NCBI RefSeq assembly: GCF_037137075.1
Contig: NZ_JBBBNV010000001.1
Location: forward strand, 1 to 64,000
DNA from: JBBBNV01 sp037137075
GTDB lineage: Bacteria > Bacillota > Bacilli > Paenibacillales > NBRC-103111
DNA: 64,000 bases
Direction: 5' to 3'
Shown here: positions 24,256 through 32,871 of the stretch, one piece after another
Numbering within the stretch: the stretch's first letter is position 1
Layout of the letters: each line of letters opens with the position of its first letter
Translations under genes and position numbers: made by a program
The notes under the pieces: model-generated
What the model was told of the DNA's origin: nothing
Database searches by the model: none
Seen by the model: the letters and a program-made list of their open reading frames with translations, nothing else

Positions 24256-25908
24256 ATGGTTATCCCGACTTGGCTGCTTAAGCTGAAGAGGCAAAGTAAT
24301 GGATGGAACGCACTAAGCGTATTAGGGGCCTTCGTGGCCCTTATTCCTTCTTTGTATATTATTGCCGGTCTCTTTCGCACTCCGAATGAAAATTGGCAGC
24401 ATATTAAGGAATATTTATTGCTGAACTATGCGCTGCAATCTTTATGGCTTGTGCTCGGAACAGGAGCCTGTACCGTGTTGATTGGGGTTACGCTTGCCTG
24501 GCTTACCGCTGCTTACGATTTTCCGTTCCGGCGGTTTTTTGCTTGGGCTTTTGTGCTTCCGCTTGCCGTTCCCCCGTACATTGCGGCCTATACGTACGCT
24601 ACGATGCTGAGCTATACAGGCAGTGTTCAGACTTTCCTGCGTGAGGCTCTGGGCTGGAATCTGAAGCAATCCTACTTCGATATCATGTCGATGAAGGGCG
24701 CTGTTCTCATTTTCAGCTTGTTTTTATTTCCTTATGTGTATCTCATTACGAGGACATTTCTGGAGAGACAGAGCGCCTCGTTTATTGACAATGCGAGATT
24801 ATTAGGGAAGCATCCGCTGTCTATTTTTTTCAGAGTCGTGCTTCCGCTATGCAAGCCCGCCATTATCGGGGGCGTAAGCCTTGTTTCCTTTGAAGTATTG
24901 AATGATTATGGGGTTGCCAAGTACTTCGGGATACAGTCCTTCACGACGGCTATATTTCAAACCTGGTTCGGCCTGTACGACGTAGAATCGGCAATGCGGC
25001 TGGCTGCCCTGCTTATGAGCTTTATCATCGGTTTATTCGTCATGGAAAGAATGGTGCGAAGGCGAAGGCGGTATCATGCTTCAACAAGCAAAAGCAGTCC
25101 GCTTCGGCGGAGGAAGCTCCGCGGAGTATCGGCGCTTGCAGCCGTTTTATTCGGCGGGCTTGTGGTTTCCTTTTCCTTTGTGATTCCGATACTGCAATTG
25201 ACGGTATGGGCGGCATGGACGTACAAGGAGGTGTTAAATGCCCGATTCGTGAAGCTTTTGTTCAACACATTTTCCATCTCGCTGGTTTCGGTTATTGTGC
25301 TGATGCTGCTTGCTGTTGTGGTAGCTAACGCCTGCCGCCTGCAGCGATCTGCCTTTACATTAACGTTATCCAAGCTTATTTCCTCGGGTTACTCGATTCC
25401 TGGCGCCGTTCTCTCGATTGGGGTGCTCGCCGTATTTATTTCCCTGGATGAGCGACTTGGCGGAATATATGAGCAGCTCGGATGGGGAGCCGGCAGGCTG
25501 GTGCTGAGCATGTCTATCGTGATGCTAATTTTTGCTTATGTGATTCGGTTCCTGGCCGTTGGCTTTCATGCTGTGGAGGCCGGGTTCGACAAAATCGGGA
25601 ACCGTTACACGGAAGCATCTCGTCTGCTTGGTTTGGGGCTTACAAGAACCTTTTTCAAGGTTGACCTGCCCTTAATCAAGGGGGCTGTATACACGGGCTG
25701 TATTTTGGCATTTATGGAAGTGGTCAAAGAATTGCCCCTCACGCTGCTTTTACGGCCCTTTAATTTTGAGACATTGGCGACAAAAGCTTATCAATACGCC
25801 AGTGATGAACAGATTCATCAGGCCTCCGTTCCTTCGTTAGTGATTATTGCTGTCGGCATGATATCGGTTTATTTCTATTATTGGTTAGGAGAGAAACATG
25901 CAAAATGA
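24256..25908 (+). CDS. iron(III) ABC transporter permease (FutB/FbpB type)
   Basis: A 550-residue double-length permease with about twelve membrane helices and two binding-protein-dependent transport signatures, near NARLLGKHPLSIFFRVVLPL (about residue 180) and EASRLLGLGLTRTFFKVDLP (about 455), each an EAA-type loop that docks on the ATPase. Duplicated permeases like this are typical of ferric iron importers (SfuB/FbpB). It starts one base after the stop of the binding protein, so it is tightly coupled, and overlaps the ATPase gene by four bases. Confidence 0.92.
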   Translation: MVIPTWLLKLKRQSNGWNALSVLGAFVALIPSLYIIAGLFRTPNENWQHIKEYLLLNYALQSLWLVLGTGACTVLIGVTLAWLTAAYDFPFRRFFAWAFVLPLAVPPYIAAYTYATMLSYTGSVQTFLREALGWNLKQSYFDIMSMKGAVLIFSLFLFPYVYLITRTFLERQSASFIDNARLLGKHPLSIFFRVVLPLCKPAIIGGVSLVSFEVLNDYGVAKYFGIQSFTTAIFQTWFGLYDVESAMRLAALLMSFIIGLFVMERMVRRRRRYHASTSKSSPLRRRKLRGVSALAAVLFGGLVVSFSFVIPILQLTVWAAWTYKEVLNARFVKLLFNTFSISLVSVIVLMLLAVVVANACRLQRSAFTLTLSKLISSGYSIPGAVLSIGVLAVFISLDERLGGIYEQLGWGAGRLVLSMSIVMLIFAYVIRFLAVGFHAVEAGFDKIGNRYTEASRLLGLGLTRTFFKVDLPLIKGAVYTGCILAFMEVVKELPLTLLLRPFNFETLATKAYQYASDEQIHQASVPSLVIIAVGMISVYFYYWLGEKHAK

Positions 25909-26570
25909 CTTTTTTTGAAATGACCGGGATTTCTTTTCGTTATGCCCATGGCGGCGATCGTGTGCTGTCCGATTTCTCCATGCAGCTGAATCAGGGCGAG
26001 GTCGTAGGTATACTTGGACCGAGCGGATGTGGAAAGAGCACGCTGCTTCGGATTATATCGGGGCTGGAATCGCCGGATTCGGGCAGCATAGTAATCAACG
26101 GCAAAACAGTGGTGAGCGATCAGGTGTTTATCCAGCCTGAGTCTCGCGGGGTCGGGATGGTTTTTCAGGAGTATGCGCTATTCCCTCATCTAACGGTGGC
26201 CCAGAATATGATGTTCGGGTTGCATCGGTTATCACGGGCAGAACGCAAGAAACGGCTGCAGGCGATGCTGGATCTGGTCCAAATGTCCGGCTTTGAAAAG
26301 CGTTATCCGCACGAGCTCAGCGGGGGACAGCAGCAGCGTGTAGCTTTTGCCCGCGCATTGGCCCCGGAGCCGGCGATCCTGCTTATGGATGAGCCTTTTA
26401 GCAATCTGGATGCCGGGCTGAGAGGGAAAATTCGTGAAGATCTGCGCCATTTGCTACGGGCAGCTAATATGACTTCAATTCTTGTTACGCATGACAAAGA
26501 GGATGCCGTCGCCATCTGTGACCGGATTGTGCAGATGACAAATGAAAGGTTGCTTATGGAAAAAGCTTGA
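25905..26570 (+). CDS. iron(III) ABC transporter ATPase, short form
   Basis: A 221-residue ATPase with Walker A GPSGCGKSTLL, Q-loop MVFQEYALFPHLTV, signature LSGGQQQRVAFARAL, Walker B ILLMDEPFSNLD and switch His in LVTHDKEDAV. ATG 25905 overlaps the permease stop as ATGA; an in-frame TTG at 25881 is less likely. Classical FbpC proteins are about 350 residues with a C-terminal regulatory domain. This one stops after the nucleotide-binding domain, so the regulatory part is absent. It completes the Fur-box operon and energises iron import. Confidence 0.9.
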   Translation: MTFFEMTGISFRYAHGGDRVLSDFSMQLNQGEVVGILGPSGCGKSTLLRIISGLESPDSGSIVINGKTVVSDQVFIQPESRGVGMVFQEYALFPHLTVAQNMMFGLHRLSRAERKKRLQAMLDLVQMSGFEKRYPHELSGGQQQRVAFARALAPEPAILLMDEPFSNLDAGLRGKIREDLRHLLRAANMTSILVTHDKEDAVAICDRIVQMTNERLLMEKA

Positions 26571-26588
26571 GAAATCAGGCTTTTTTTC
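26564..26588 (+). terminator. weak terminator after the iron operon
   Basis: AAAAAGC and GCTTTTTTT flank a 12-base loop across the ATPase stop codon. The stem is short and AT-rich but ends in a T-run. Confidence 0.45.
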
Positions 26589-26757
26589 TATATTGGCATG
26601 ACAGACAGAGGGACTGGAGGAAGCCAAGTCCTTCGGTATTGGGCGAAGGCCCCGGAAGCTGCCTGGAGCTGGAAGCGGGAGGGAAGAATCCTCTGGCGTT
26701 AGAGGAGCGGCATGGCGTGCGGCTCCATCTTGTCTAATTTTTCGACAGCGCTCGCTG

Positions 26758-26793
26758 TTTTGAGAGAATTTTGAGAGAACCGTTTGATACAAT
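26758..26793 (+). promoter_or_regulatory. tandem 11-bp direct repeats over a -35-less promoter
   Basis: TTTTGAGAGAA occurs twice head to tail at 26758-26768 and 26769-26779. TACAAT at 26788-26793 is a good -10, and the -35 position falls inside the repeats without a TTGACA match. Direct repeats with an 11-base period at -35 are how OmpR/PhoB-type regulators activate promoters. Confidence 0.45.
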
Positions 26794-26823
26794 GGGCTGC
26801 GATAGCAGGGGAGGGGAGATAGG

Positions 26824-27121
26824 CGTGTCGTCTTTAGACAAAAAAGTAATGCAAGGAGGGTGGACGGCTTCGAGTACAGCGGAAGGGTTGAAGGCCATCC
26901 GATTGAATCCGGGGCTGCGATGAGCGGCTATAACCACTGGCCTTCCGGATTTCTTATCCTGCACGAGATGGCCTGTTCGTCTGTGGCGTTCATGGCGGCG
27001 AGAACATCTGGATGGTCCCATGGGACGCCGATGGTGTAAGCCGAATGGGGCTGACTGACCGTTTGATCAAACTCGGATCGTCCTATAACAGCAGCAAGCG
27101 GTTTAACCGCAACATGAATTC
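26824..27121 (+). pseudogene. frameshifted coding relic of unknown family
   Basis: A GTG at 26824 behind GGGGAGGGGAG opens only 32 codons. Overlapping frames then read VDGFEYSGRVEGHPIESGA and NHWPSG, and after a shift RDGLFVCGVHGGENIWMVPW, then GLTDRLIKLGSSYN. The parts look like one protein broken by frameshifts near 26960. I do not recognise the family. It lies between the direct-repeat promoter and the SLH protein gene. Confidence 0.35.
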
Positions 27122-27141
27122 TAATGAAGAGGTGAAGCATC

Positions 27142-30100
27142 TTGAGGATTGTAAACTATAAAATCATATCCGTTATCATGACCCTGTGCCTACTAATTTC
27201 TTTGCTCTCTCCATTCAGTGCCCTGGCAGCGCCGTCTAATCCGGTAGTCGCCGAGGTCGGGCAAGTCACCGGAGTGAGGGGCGATATTGTTCATGTTCCG
27301 GTCTATCTTGATCCGGGCGATTATCCTTTTTGGGAATATTCACTGAATGTGTCCTACGATCCGGCCGTTCTTGAGCTGGCATCAGAAATGGAAGTAACGA
27401 GTGAAATCGGGACAGCTAGCTTTGAATTCGACACGGCCACTAGCGGAGTTGTGAATGTGGAGGCCTCGAACTTCGGAAGCACTTCCTTCCTCTTTGATAA
27501 GCAGAATGTGTTTACAATCCATTTCAAAATCAAGGAAACCGCCGCTTCCGGCATTTCAAATGTGACGATTGACAACGGCACCTATGTAGATGATGAGGAT
27601 CCTATTGCAATTCCGGCCGTTACACCGGGAATGGTGCAGGTTGCTGACACTGGAACGATTACGATTCAAAGCAGCAGCGCATCAGCCGGGAGCACGGCGG
27701 ATGTAGCCGTATATCTGGACAGCGCGTCGGCAGGCGTAGGCTCATACGGGATGGACATCAGCTTTAATCCTACGGCGCTTGAAGTGAGCGGCATTACGGG
27801 GAATTCCGGCGATGTCTTTATTTCCAGCTATGACAACACCTTGGGCTCGCTGAGCACAGCATGGGCGGACATTACAGGTGGCGATCAGCTTGTTAGCGGA
27901 GGACAGGAGCTGTTTACGATCCAGTTTAAGGTAAAAGAAACAGCCAATGCTGGCGATCAGCTCCCATTAATGGTTACGAACGAAACTGATCTGGATAGCT
28001 TCAGCTTGACAGACAGTGACGGTACAGAAATGATTAAAACGTTACACCCGGGTAAAATTGTTGTTCGTTTGACTGTCACAGCCAGTGACCCGACAGGAGC
28101 AGGCACGGACGGCAAGACGAAGGTGAACGTCGCACAAACAGCAGGAACGGGCAATACGTTCAAATACAAAAACTTTGCGGGCACCGCCGTAAGCCTGCCG
28201 AGCGTTGGGGACAGCATCGGATCGGACTATGCGGCCTTGCCGTCAGACGGCATCATCACAGCAGCGAACGGAGATAAAATTGCTGTCGTGGAAGTAGATG
28301 CCGCCGATCAAGTCGTAAGGTTCGGCCAAACGACGGCGGTGGTAGCCGACGATCCTGTAACTGCTGGCGGCCTGACTGTCACAGCCAGTGACCTGACAGG
28401 AGCAGGCACGGACGGCAAGACGAAGGTGAACGTCGCACAAACAGCAGGAACGGGCAATATGTTCAAATACAAAAACTTTGCGGGCACCGCCGTAAGCCTG
28501 CCGAGCGTTGGGGACAGCATCGGATCGGACTATGCGGCCTTGCCGTCAGACGGCATCATCACAGCAGCGAACGGAGATAAAATTGCTGTCGTGGAAGTAG
28601 ATGCCGCCGATCAAGTCGTGAAGTTCGGCCAAACGACGGCGGTGGTAGTCAACGAACCGGTTACAGGGCTTGCAGCGCCGGCCAATCTGACGGCAGCGGC
28701 GGGCAGCGGACAAGCTGTACTGAACTGGAACAGTGTGACAGGAGCAACATATTACAACATCTATATGAGTACTGCAGCCGGCTCCTATACCGAGACTCCT
28801 GCAGCAACCGTTACTGGGGCGACATATACCTTTACCGGGTTAACGAATAATCAGACCTACTATTTTGTGGTGAAGGCAGGCAATGCCGAGCAGCTCAGTG
28901 CTTATTCCAATGAAATTAGCGTCACTCCTGTAGCTGCAGTGAACCCAAGCAAGGGCAGCAGCAGCCGGGGCAGCTCGTCATCCTCCAGTCAGTCCATTAC
29001 AATAAATGTACAGAATGGGGCTGAGCAAAACGGGACAGTTGTTACAACAACGGTTATAAAGCGTACAACGGCCGCCGACGGCAGCAAGAAGGATGAGGTC
29101 ACGTTTACACAGGAGCAAGCGAATAAATCCGTTGAGCAGCTTAAGGAAGCCGGCTCCAATTCAGCCAAAATTGTCATTTCGGATGAGAAAGACGAGGTTG
29201 CAGAATTGAATGTCAACCTTCCGGCTGCATCCACCGAGCGATTGGCCAAGGGTGAGATTAGCTTGGAGATTTTTACCGATAACACCCGAATCGTCATTCC
29301 GAACACTTCGCTGCAGGATTTGACAGACCAGGTATACTTCAGACTTGTGCCGATGAAGCAGGAAGAAGCTCGCAAGGAAGCCGAGCAGCGTCTGCAGACA
29401 GAGCAGCTGGTGCGTGCAGCAGCAGGCAGCAGTCCTGTGGAAGTCATTGGCCGTCCGATGAAGATTGAAACGAATATGCAGAGCCGTGCGGTAACGCTGG
29501 TGCTGCCGCTTGGAGACACTACGCTTGAACAGGCGGAGCTTAACCAGTTGCGCATCTTCATTGAACATAGCGACGGTACGAAGGAGCTGGTTACAGGGGA
29601 GATTGTGGCCTACAATCAAGCAGGACAGCTTGGTATCCGTTTTACGGTCCACAAATTCAGCACCTTCACCATTGTACACCTGCAATCGCCAGCTAACGGG
29701 AATAACGCAGATAAACTGCACAATGCATATATCCAGGGGTATGAAGACGGTACATTTGGACCGGAAAGAAGCATCACCCGCGCTGAGATGGCGGCGATCT
29801 TGACCCGGGCATTAAGCCAGCCGGAAAAACAAGCAAGCAAGAGCTACACCGATGTTAGTGCGGGTCATTGGGCAATGGAAGCGATCCAACAGGTGACAAA
29901 AGCGGGCTTGATGGACGGTTATCCGGATGCCAGCTTCAAGCCGGATCGGACAATTACACGCGCTGAGATGGCGGTCATTGCCGTTCGGACACTTTCGGCG
30001 GCTCCAAGCGGCAGCGTTGAGAGCTTCCCGGATGTCACCGGACACTGGGCGCAAACCGCTATCGATCAAGCTCAATCAGAGGGCATCCTCAGCGGTTATG

Positions 30101-30315
30101 CGGACGGCACATTCCGTCCGGATCAAACGCTGACCCGCGCAGAGGCGGTTGCCATCATGAACAAGCTGCTCGGCAGGGGTCCGCTGAACGGCACAGAGCC
30201 GAAGTGGAGCGATGTGCCGAAGGAGCATTGGGCATACGGCGCTATTCAAGAAGCATCGACAGATCATGCTTACGAAAGCAATGCAGCTGGGGAACAATAC
30301 GTTCCCCAGCCGTAA
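27142..30315 (+). CDS. S-layer-anchored cohesin/fibronectin III surface protein
   Basis: A 1057-residue secreted protein. Residues 1-30 are a signal peptide (IISVIMTLCLLISLLSPFSA). Two cohesin-like beta-sandwiches follow at about 35-165 (VGQVTGVRGDIVHVPVYLD, YDPAVLELAS) and 172-308 (YGMDISFNPTALEVSG). Two near-identical 101-residue repeats span about 310-510, a fibronectin III domain 512-595, a Ser/Gly linker near 600, an uncharacterised domain about 620-850, and three SLH motifs from about 855 to the end (GYEDGTFGPERSITRAEMA, HWAMEAIQQ, GYADGTFRPDQTLTRAEAV). SLH repeats bind pyruvylated wall polymer. Cohesins usually bind dockerins, but none is seen among the pectate lyases here. Start is TTG 27142 with GAGGTG 8 bases upstream. 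Confidence 0.88.
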   Translation: MRIVNYKIISVIMTLCLLISLLSPFSALAAPSNPVVAEVGQVTGVRGDIVHVPVYLDPGDYPFWEYSLNVSYDPAVLELASEMEVTSEIGTASFEFDTATSGVVNVEASNFGSTSFLFDKQNVFTIHFKIKETAASGISNVTIDNGTYVDDEDPIAIPAVTPGMVQVADTGTITIQSSSASAGSTADVAVYLDSASAGVGSYGMDISFNPTALEVSGITGNSGDVFISSYDNTLGSLSTAWADITGGDQLVSGGQELFTIQFKVKETANAGDQLPLMVTNETDLDSFSLTDSDGTEMIKTLHPGKIVVRLTVTASDPTGAGTDGKTKVNVAQTAGTGNTFKYKNFAGTAVSLPSVGDSIGSDYAALPSDGIITAANGDKIAVVEVDAADQVVRFGQTTAVVADDPVTAGGLTVTASDLTGAGTDGKTKVNVAQTAGTGNMFKYKNFAGTAVSLPSVGDSIGSDYAALPSDGIITAANGDKIAVVEVDAADQVVKFGQTTAVVVNEPVTGLAAPANLTAAAGSGQAVLNWNSVTGATYYNIYMSTAAGSYTETPAATVTGATYTFTGLTNNQTYYFVVKAGNAEQLSAYSNEISVTPVAAVNPSKGSSSRGSSSSSSQSITINVQNGAEQNGTVVTTTVIKRTTAADGSKKDEVTFTQEQANKSVEQLKEAGSNSAKIVISDEKDEVAELNVNLPAASTERLAKGEISLEIFTDNTRIVIPNTSLQDLTDQVYFRLVPMKQEEARKEAEQRLQTEQLVRAAAGSSPVEVIGRPMKIETNMQSRAVTLVLPLGDTTLEQAELNQLRIFIEHSDGTKELVTGEIVAYNQAGQLGIRFTVHKFSTFTIVHLQSPANGNNADKLHNAYIQGYEDGTFGPERSITRAEMAAILTRALSQPEKQASKSYTDVSAGHWAMEAIQQVTKAGLMDGYPDASFKPDRTITRAEMAVIAVRTLSAAPSGSVESFPDVTGHWAQTAIDQAQSEGILSGYADGTFRPDQTLTRAEAVAIMNKLLGRGPLNGTEPKWSDVPKEHWAYGAIQEASTDHAYESNAAGEQYVPQP
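28071..28655 (+). repeat. tandem 303-bp in-frame repeat
   Basis: Two copies starting with GACTGTCACAGCCAGTGACC at 28071 and 28374 have a period of 303 bases (101 codons) and differ at only a few positions. The near-identity at DNA level indicates a recent duplication or gene conversion, and makes copy-number change by recombination likely. Confidence 0.9.
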
Positions 30316-30409
30316 AGCAGGGCACGCGAGCACAGCTTGAATGGAAGCTTCTGCAGCAAGGAAACGTAACACCGATTAAGGACGCCAGCCACTCGCAGGC
30401 GTTAGACAA

Positions 30410-30443
30410 GAGCTTTTGCGTACTTCCGCAAAGGCTCTTTGTT
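30410..30443 (+). terminator. terminator downstream of the SLH protein gene
   Basis: GAGCTTTTGCG at 30410-30420 pairs with CGCAAAGGCTC at 30427-30437 (one G-T pair), followed by TTTGTT. A second inverted repeat, GCTGGGGAAC/GTTCCCCAGC, spans the stop codon at 30315 but has no T-run. Confidence 0.65.
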
Positions 30444-30624
30444 ATGAGCAGCAGTGCCGCATCAGGAGGCGCTCCCGTGTATATATGAGCCAGGAGCAAG
30501 GCGTTTGTATCGTACTTCGGCGTTGCAAGACGACGGCTTCACGGCTTATACTACTAATACAAAGTTAAAGCTAGTCCTGTATATGAACCAGTGAGTTCAA
30601 ATCATAGATTACGGGGGCCTTGTT

Positions 30625-31233
30625 ATGAATCTGATACAGGTGGTAGAGCAGCTGTTGGAGCAGTACGGATACCTGGTGCTGCTGGTCGGACTGCCACTGG
30701 ATTTTATCGCTTCGCCGATTCCTCCCGGAAACAGCACATTAACCTATACGGGCTACTTAGCCTACCGCGGCATCCTCCAGACGCTGCCGTCGCTCGCATC
30801 CGCACTGACGGGAGCTCTGATTGGAGTGACGGTCACTTATTTTCTCGGCCGTAAGCTGGGAACACCGCTGATTGAACGTTACGGACGTTATCTTCTGTTG
30901 AAACCATCGGTGGTTGAAAAAACAAAACGATTCTATGACAAGTACGGGAACAAGCTGTTGTTATTCATTTTTTTTGTACCGGGAATTCGGCAGTTTATCG
31001 GTTATTTTATCGGCATTATCGGCGTTCCGTTCCGCACCGTCATCGTTTATGCATATACAGGCGCGGGGTTTTGGGTGTTGTTTTTTTTCGGCATCGGCTA
31101 CATATTCGGGGAGCAGTGGCAGGCTGCGTTCGACTTGATTGAGCGGTATATCAAATATGTGCTTCTTGCAGCCGCCTGCACGCTTGTCAGCTGGTTCCTT
31201 GTGAAGACCGCTGTACGGGCAAGACAATCATAA
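30625..31233 (+). CDS. DedA family membrane protein
   Basis: A 202-residue integral membrane protein: GYLVLLVGLPLDFIASPIPP at the N-terminus, then GALIGVTVTYFLGRKLG, FFVPGIRQFIGYFIGIIGVP (the family F.PG.R..... G motif) and a last helix near 175-195. DedA proteins sit in the cytoplasmic membrane and support envelope homeostasis, probably as lipid flippases. It differs clearly from the DedA at 6819-7421. It lies 14 bases upstream of a nucleotidase gene and is likely co-transcribed with it. Confidence 0.86.
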   Translation: MNLIQVVEQLLEQYGYLVLLVGLPLDFIASPIPPGNSTLTYTGYLAYRGILQTLPSLASALTGALIGVTVTYFLGRKLGTPLIERYGRYLLLKPSVVEKTKRFYDKYGNKLLLFIFFVPGIRQFIGYFIGIIGVPFRTVIVYAYTGAGFWVLFFFGIGYIFGEQWQAAFDLIERYIKYVLLAAACTLVSWFLVKTAVRARQS

Positions 31234-31247
31234 TTGGAGGGAAACCG

Positions 31248-31811
31248 TTGAAGAAACCAATCATCGCTGTCGATATGGACGATACCATCTGCCATCTCGT
31301 CAAGCGGGCAATTTATCATAATAACAACGAATTTCCAACGCATCCGCTTCGATATGAAGATATGTTTGATTGGAATACGGATCATCTTCGTCATCCGGAC
31401 AGTACGCATGAGGTGTTTTTCGGTCGGCCGGGCCTTTACGAGGAGCTGGAGCTGCTGGACGATGATGTAGTAGGGGAAATGGAGAAGCTGCACGCGGCTT
31501 ATGATGTTATCATTGTTACTGCGGCCGAGCCAAGAACGGTTGTCGAGAAATGGAACTGGCTTCAAAAGCATATGCCCTTTATCCCTTTCAACAATTTCTT
31601 CACGTGCCGCCGCAAAAATTTGATCGAGTTCGATCTCCTCATCGATGACGGCCCCCATAATCTGATTCCCGCGCAGGAGGAAGGGAAGAAGGTGCTCTGC
31701 ATCCCGCACCCGTGGAATCTGAAAGCCCGGGAGCAATATGGATTCCCGATCATGGCCGCATGGGAAGGGGCAAAAGAGCGAATTGATCAAATACTGAGGA
31801 CAACCGGATGA
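31248..31811 (+). CDS. 5'(3')-deoxyribonucleotidase-like HAD phosphatase
   Basis: A 187-residue HAD-superfamily protein of the NT5C type. Motif I is IAVDMDDTICHL with the nucleophile and general-acid Asp, motif II is the Thr of VIIVTAAEP, and motif IV is LLIDDGPHNL. A small cap with WNTDHL and HPDSTHEVFFGRPGLYEELE matches the deoxynucleotidase family. It should dephosphorylate nucleoside monophosphates in the cytoplasm. It starts 14 bases after the DedA gene with GGAGGG upstream, so the two form an operon. Confidence 0.88.
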   Translation: MKKPIIAVDMDDTICHLVKRAIYHNNNEFPTHPLRYEDMFDWNTDHLRHPDSTHEVFFGRPGLYEELELLDDDVVGEMEKLHAAYDVIIVTAAEPRTVVEKWNWLQKHMPFIPFNNFFTCRRKNLIEFDLLIDDGPHNLIPAQEEGKKVLCIPHPWNLKAREQYGFPIMAAWEGAKERIDQILRTTG

Positions 31812-31905
31812 TTGCGATAGGTCTCATGAGAATGGAAGGAAGCTGAGAAGATGAACGGCTGACACGAAGCATGAAATAGGCTTGGCTTTGGGCGTTGATT
31901 TGAGG

Positions 31906-31931
31906 AAAACCGCGTAAATCGCGGTTTTTTT
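31906..31931 (+). terminator. intrinsic terminator after the nucleotidase gene
   Basis: AAAACCGCG at 31906-31914 pairs with CGCGGTTTT at 31920-31928 and continues into a T-run. Confidence 0.85.
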
Positions 31932-31942
31932 GCTGTTGATTG

Positions 31943-31972
31943 TTGTCAATCGTTGTCAAATCTCGCTATTAT
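31943..31972 (+). promoter_or_regulatory. candidate promoter of the TelA operon
   Basis: TTGTCA at 31943-31948 and TATTAT at 31967-31972 are 18 bases apart. A transcript from here has a leader of about 140 bases without other clear signals. Confidence 0.5.
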
Positions 31973-32121
31973 AGAGGTAGGCGTGTTATGTACTGGAATG
32001 AAAGTAAAATGTTGAATACAAATGGACGCAAGCAACGTATTAATGCATAAGGCTCGAAAATTTGTATTTTTGAAAAACAATGCCGTCCACACGAAATGAA
32101 AGCAGGGAGGTTCGGACTGAT

Positions 32122-32859
32122 TTGATGCTGTTAAAATATATGAAGCTATGTGGACTTATTGTCGGTGTTGTTGTATTGAACATTTTGGTGCTGTCACCCG
32201 GCTTTTTGGGGGTAGAGATAGGGGGGAGTGCGTTTAGCACAGCTTTCGGGGTCTCTATTCTGGTCGCGAGTGTCATTGCAGTACTTTACGGCTGCTACGT
32301 CTGGTTTTATCGGGTGCCCGCTGTACTGCCCGTGAAGCAAATGAAAACTCATGAGGATTACATGGAGGCACTGACACATTACAGCTCTGTGAAGGGGCTG
32401 GAGAACGATGTGAAGCTTGCCCTGGGGCAGCTCGATCGGATGCGAAGGAAGAAAGAAACGCTATTAGAGGTGTTGAATCAGAGATTTGACACCACAGAGT
32501 TAAGCTACAATAAATTTGTAACGGTCATCCAGGCGGTAGAGAAGCTTTTTTATCTGAATTACAAAAGCATGCTGAATAGACTTCGTGTGTTTGACCAAAC
32601 CGAGTTTGAGCAGGCGATAAACCCGAAATCAGCGCACATTTCGCAGGAAATTGCGCAAGAGCGGGCAAAGCTCTACCGGGACTATACTTCTTTTATCAGG
32701 AATGGTTTAACAACGAACGAGGAAATTATTTTGAAGCTGGACAAATTGCTGCTGGAGATTTCCCGTTTAGACAGCTTTGAGCCAAATGAGATTGAAAATA
32801 TGCCCTGCATGCGCGAAATTGACGCCTTAATTAATCAGACCAAATACTACCGAGACTGA
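32122..32859 (+). CDS. membrane protein with cytoplasmic coiled-coil, first gene of the VWA/TelA operon
   Basis: About 245 residues. Two membrane helices lie near the N-terminus (LCGLIVGVVVLNILVLSP, and ILVASVIAVLYGCYVWFY), followed by a highly charged helical region of about 180 residues (VKLALGQLDRMRRKKETLLE). The start is uncertain: GGGAGG at 32105-32110 best serves TTG 32122 or ATG 32125, while ATG 32080 lacks a ribosome binding site. The family is not firmly recognised. It sits where XpaC-like proteins sit in Bacillus xpaC-yaaN operons, next to a TelA gene, so a distant XpaC relation is possible. It probably anchors or senses for the system at the membrane. Confidence 0.65.
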   Translation: MMLLKYMKLCGLIVGVVVLNILVLSPGFLGVEIGGSAFSTAFGVSILVASVIAVLYGCYVWFYRVPAVLPVKQMKTHEDYMEALTHYSSVKGLENDVKLALGQLDRMRRKKETLLEVLNQRFDTTELSYNKFVTVIQAVEKLFYLNYKSMLNRLRVFDQTEFEQAINPKSAHISQEIAQERAKLYRDYTSFIRNGLTTNEEIILKLDKLLLEISRLDSFEPNEIENMPCMREIDALINQTKYYRD

Positions 32860-32871
32860 GAGGTGCTTTGA

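Noticed and set aside
28071..28655. Considered a CRISPR or satellite array
   Set aside because: The repeats are 303 bases, in frame and coding, with no spacers.
28989..29561. 190-codon frame antisense to the SLH protein gene
   Set aside because: It is a Ser/Val-rich shadow of a biased coding strand.
27142..30315. Considered a true cellulosome scaffoldin
   Set aside because: No dockerin domain is visible on any enzyme in the window, so only the domain content is claimed.
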